64,000 nt of DNA. It comes from Escherichia ruysiae (lineage in GTDB: Bacteria; Pseudomonadota; Gammaproteobacteria; Enterobacterales; Enterobacteriaceae). Within the stretch, counting starts at the first letter, position 1; every line of letters begins with the position of its first letter. The notes under the pieces are model-generated. The model was not told the origin of the DNA. It saw only the letters and a list, made by a program, of their open reading frames with translations, and searched no databases. The translations under genes were made by a program, and so were the position numbers. This document shows, in pieces, positions 62,303 through 64,000 of the stretch. Location: NCBI RefSeq assembly GCF_902498915.1, contig NZ_CABVLQ010000001.1. The stretch is one strand, 5' to 3'.

Positions 62303-63757
62303 TTAACCTGTGACTTTTTGCTCTCCTGTTTTTTCTACTGCTGTGCGTTTCTTTAATAAAGCGTAGGCCGCAAAGGCGACGATGACGCCGACAAACCATG
62401 AAACACGCGATAACGGTTCCATGACCGGAATAAATTTACCGCCGAGAGATAAAATAACCGCCACCAGAGTGACTGAGAATGCAGTGAGGTTAAAACCGTT
62501 ATCGTAATATTTAAAATCGCCTGGTGCGGTGTACAGTTCATCAAGATTAATTTGTCCGCGCATTACTACGAAATAATGCGCCATCATCACACCAATTACC
62601 GGCCCCAGCATCCCACCGATAATATCGAGGAACAAATAAATACTGTCCTGGTTTTCCATTAATTTCCACGGGCAGATCAGCAGGCTGATAATACTGGCAA
62701 TCAGTACGCCGTTTTTATAGGTCAGTTTCGTCGGTGCAATAGCGGCAATCTGATAACCAGCCGGAATAATATTACCGGTGGCGTTCGTGGAAATGGTCGT
62801 CATCAGAATAACCAGTACCGCAAAGAACGAGGCAAACAGGCTGTCCCAACGCTGAACAATATCCAGCACGTTCCAGGTGTCAGCGCCGTAATGAATACTG
62901 GCTCCGGCAATAATACATACCCCGGCGACCGCAAACAGAATATAGGCCACAACCAAACCGAGCGTTTGCCCCAGCGCCTGCTCACGGAAAGAGTGAGCGT
63001 TTTGCGTAAAGTCTGATGCGCTCACCGCCGGTGCCGCCCAGACCGCAACCACCGCGTTGATCACCACCAGGAACAGGAAGCCACTATTTTCTGCCTTCTG
63101 AATACCGCTCGGAATGTAGTCAAAGATTGGAGCAATCCCTACCAGCGAAATCGCCCAAATTGCCATACCGCCGAAGACGATATAGATGCACGGGTTAAGA
63201 ATAGCGGTGAATTTATTTAAAACTTTGCCACCGCCAAAACCAATACCAACGTTAACCAGCCAGAAGAGTAAGAAAGTGATTAAGCCCGGTAGAGAAAGCC
63301 CTAACAGGGTAAAATCACCGCCGAGAGTTAAAAATCCCGGCCAGATTTTGCCAATCAGGATCAAGCAGGCCAGCGATCCGGCATAACACTGCAAACCAAA
63401 CCACATGATGGCGGCAATCCCGCCTCTTAACAGTCCGGGAAACAGTGCGCCACGTACGCCGTAAGAAGCACGCAGGATCATGGCAAACGGTACGCCGTAT
63501 TTACTGCCCGCAGCACCGTTTAATACCATTACCGCGGCAATGAAAAAGGCACTGAGGATAATTGCCAGCATAATACTAAAGGTAGACAAGCCGAGAATAA
63601 AAAAGCCGCCAACCATCACATAATTGGGAACGTTATGAACCGAACCCATCCATAAGGTAAAATAGTTAAATGTTTTCCAGGTCCGCTTACTTTGCGTTTT
63701 CGGCAGTAGATCTTCGCTATAGCCGCGTTGCTGGAATAGTTTTCTCTGATGTTCCAT
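62303..63757 (-). CDS. ybbW: Allantoin permease YbbW (AllP)
   Basis: NCS1-family transporter of 484 residues, K-12 length, with 12 predicted helices; the allantoin importer that starts the pathway. Typical NCS1 segments: FTLWMGSVHNVPNYVM near the N-terminus, and GVPFAMILRASYGVRGALFPGLLRG split around helix 3. 59 bases upstream of allB on the minus strand, so probably in the glxR-ybbW-allB-ybbY-glxK transcript. Confidence 0.97.
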   Translation of the reverse strand: MEHQRKLFQQRGYSEDLLPKTQSKRTWKTFNYFTLWMGSVHNVPNYVMVGGFFILGLSTFSIMLAIILSAFFIAAVMVLNGAAGSKYGVPFAMILRASYGVRGALFPGLLRGGIAAIMWFGLQCYAGSLACLILIGKIWPGFLTLGGDFTLLGLSLPGLITFLLFWLVNVGIGFGGGKVLNKFTAILNPCIYIVFGGMAIWAISLVGIAPIFDYIPSGIQKAENSGFLFLVVINAVVAVWAAPAVSASDFTQNAHSFREQALGQTLGLVVAYILFAVAGVCIIAGASIHYGADTWNVLDIVQRWDSLFASFFAVLVILMTTISTNATGNIIPAGYQIAAIAPTKLTYKNGVLIASIISLLICPWKLMENQDSIYLFLDIIGGMLGPVIGVMMAHYFVVMRGQINLDELYTAPGDFKYYDNGFNLTAFSVTLVAVILSLGGKFIPVMEPLSRVSWFVGVIVAFAAYALLKKRTAVEKTGEQKVTG

Positions 63758-63925
63758 AAATCCCTCTTAATTTCACGTATCGAATAACGCTGTTTTAATC
63801 TAGCTATGAGGAACAAATAAAATAAAAATATTATTTTTAATACTGAAGCAACATCTTTGGCTGCTTTCTTTTTTAATATTGCTGGCCGATTCATTTTCTG
63901 ATATCGGCCATTTTTATTGCGGGTA

Positions 63926-64000
63926 TCAGGCCAGTTTATGGTTAGCCATTAATTCCAGCGCCTGCACTAACGCAGAGTGATCCAACTGGCTGCCACCGTT
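63926..64000 (-). CDS. glxR: Tartronate semialdehyde reductase GlxR (3' end only)
   Basis: The last 24 codons and stop (TGA at 63928-63926) of a minus-strand gene cut by the window edge, reading NGGSQLDHSALVQALELMAN then HKLA. This is the C-terminus of GlxR, which reduces tartronate semialdehyde to glycerate, the GlxK substrate. Position and sequence agree with K-12. The 168 bases to ybbW contain an inverted repeat GGCCGAT/ATCGGCC (63884-63909) but no gene I can support. Confidence 0.9.
   Translation of the reverse strand, partial: NGGSQLDHSALVQALELMANHKLA

Noticed and set aside
1..64000. CRISPR array
   Set aside because: No regularly spaced direct repeats were seen; the repeats present are REP/BIME and boxC-like elements.

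Overview
The window is Escherichia coli chromosome. Almost every gene outside two accessory patches matches, in length, order and recognisable sequence, the K-12 block from the enterobactin cluster (fep/ent) to the allantoin cluster (all/glx), read here from fepD towards glxR. Comparisons with K-12 and with known families are from memory, not from a search.

Layout. (1) 1-12.7 kb: ferric-enterobactin uptake and synthesis: fepD (cut by the window edge), fepG, fepC, fepE, entF, ybdZ, fes, fepA, entD, with a Fur-type operator between fes and fepA. (2) 12.7-20.6 kb: an AT-rich island between entD and ybdK, bounded by broken insertion sequences (IS3-like and IS630-like on the left, IS4-like fused into a truncated hokE on the right). 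It holds a complete minus-strand operon for a dispersin-like secreted protein and an Aat-type export and acylation machine (aatP, aatA, aatB, aatC, aatD). (3) 20.6-25 kb: ybdK, ybdJ, ybdF, nfsB, ybdG. (4) 25-35 kb: pheP, then the copper/silver efflux system cusCFBA with its divergent two-component regulator cusRS. (5) 35-41.3 kb: nfrB-nfrA-ybcH, the phage N4 receptor and c-di-GMP-linked exopolysaccharide locus. (6) 41.3-43.4 kb: a small accessory patch next to tRNA-Arg argU, with an unassigned gene resembling the tip of an invasin-like adhesin, emrE, and the last codons of a phage integrase. The DLP12 prophage, ompT/envY/appY and the sfm-fimZ fimbrial genes that K-12 carries around argU are absent. 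(7) 43.6-49.9 kb: housekeeping genes folD, ybcJ, ybcI, cysS, ppiB, lpxH, purE, purK. (8) 50-64 kb: purine-ring nitrogen salvage: ybcF-ylbF-ylbE-fdrA (oxamate carbamoyltransferase and carbamate kinase), allDCE, glxK, ybbY, allB, ybbW and the 3' end of glxR.

The most interesting system is the island at 14.1-19.5 kb. The predicted secreted protein has a Sec signal peptide and a mature N-terminus that begins with glycine. AatD is an Lnt-like acyltransferase whose Glu-Lys-Cys triad can be seen. AatC and AatP form a LolCDE/MacB-like ABC engine, AatB is an adaptor candidate and AatA is a TolC-like outer-membrane channel. This is the composite system described for the EAEC plasmid dispersin Aap and ETEC CexE, in which the secreted protein is acylated on its N-terminal glycine. 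Here it is a chromosomal copy with its own layout: substrate gene first, an intrinsic terminator, then five tightly overlapping machine genes.
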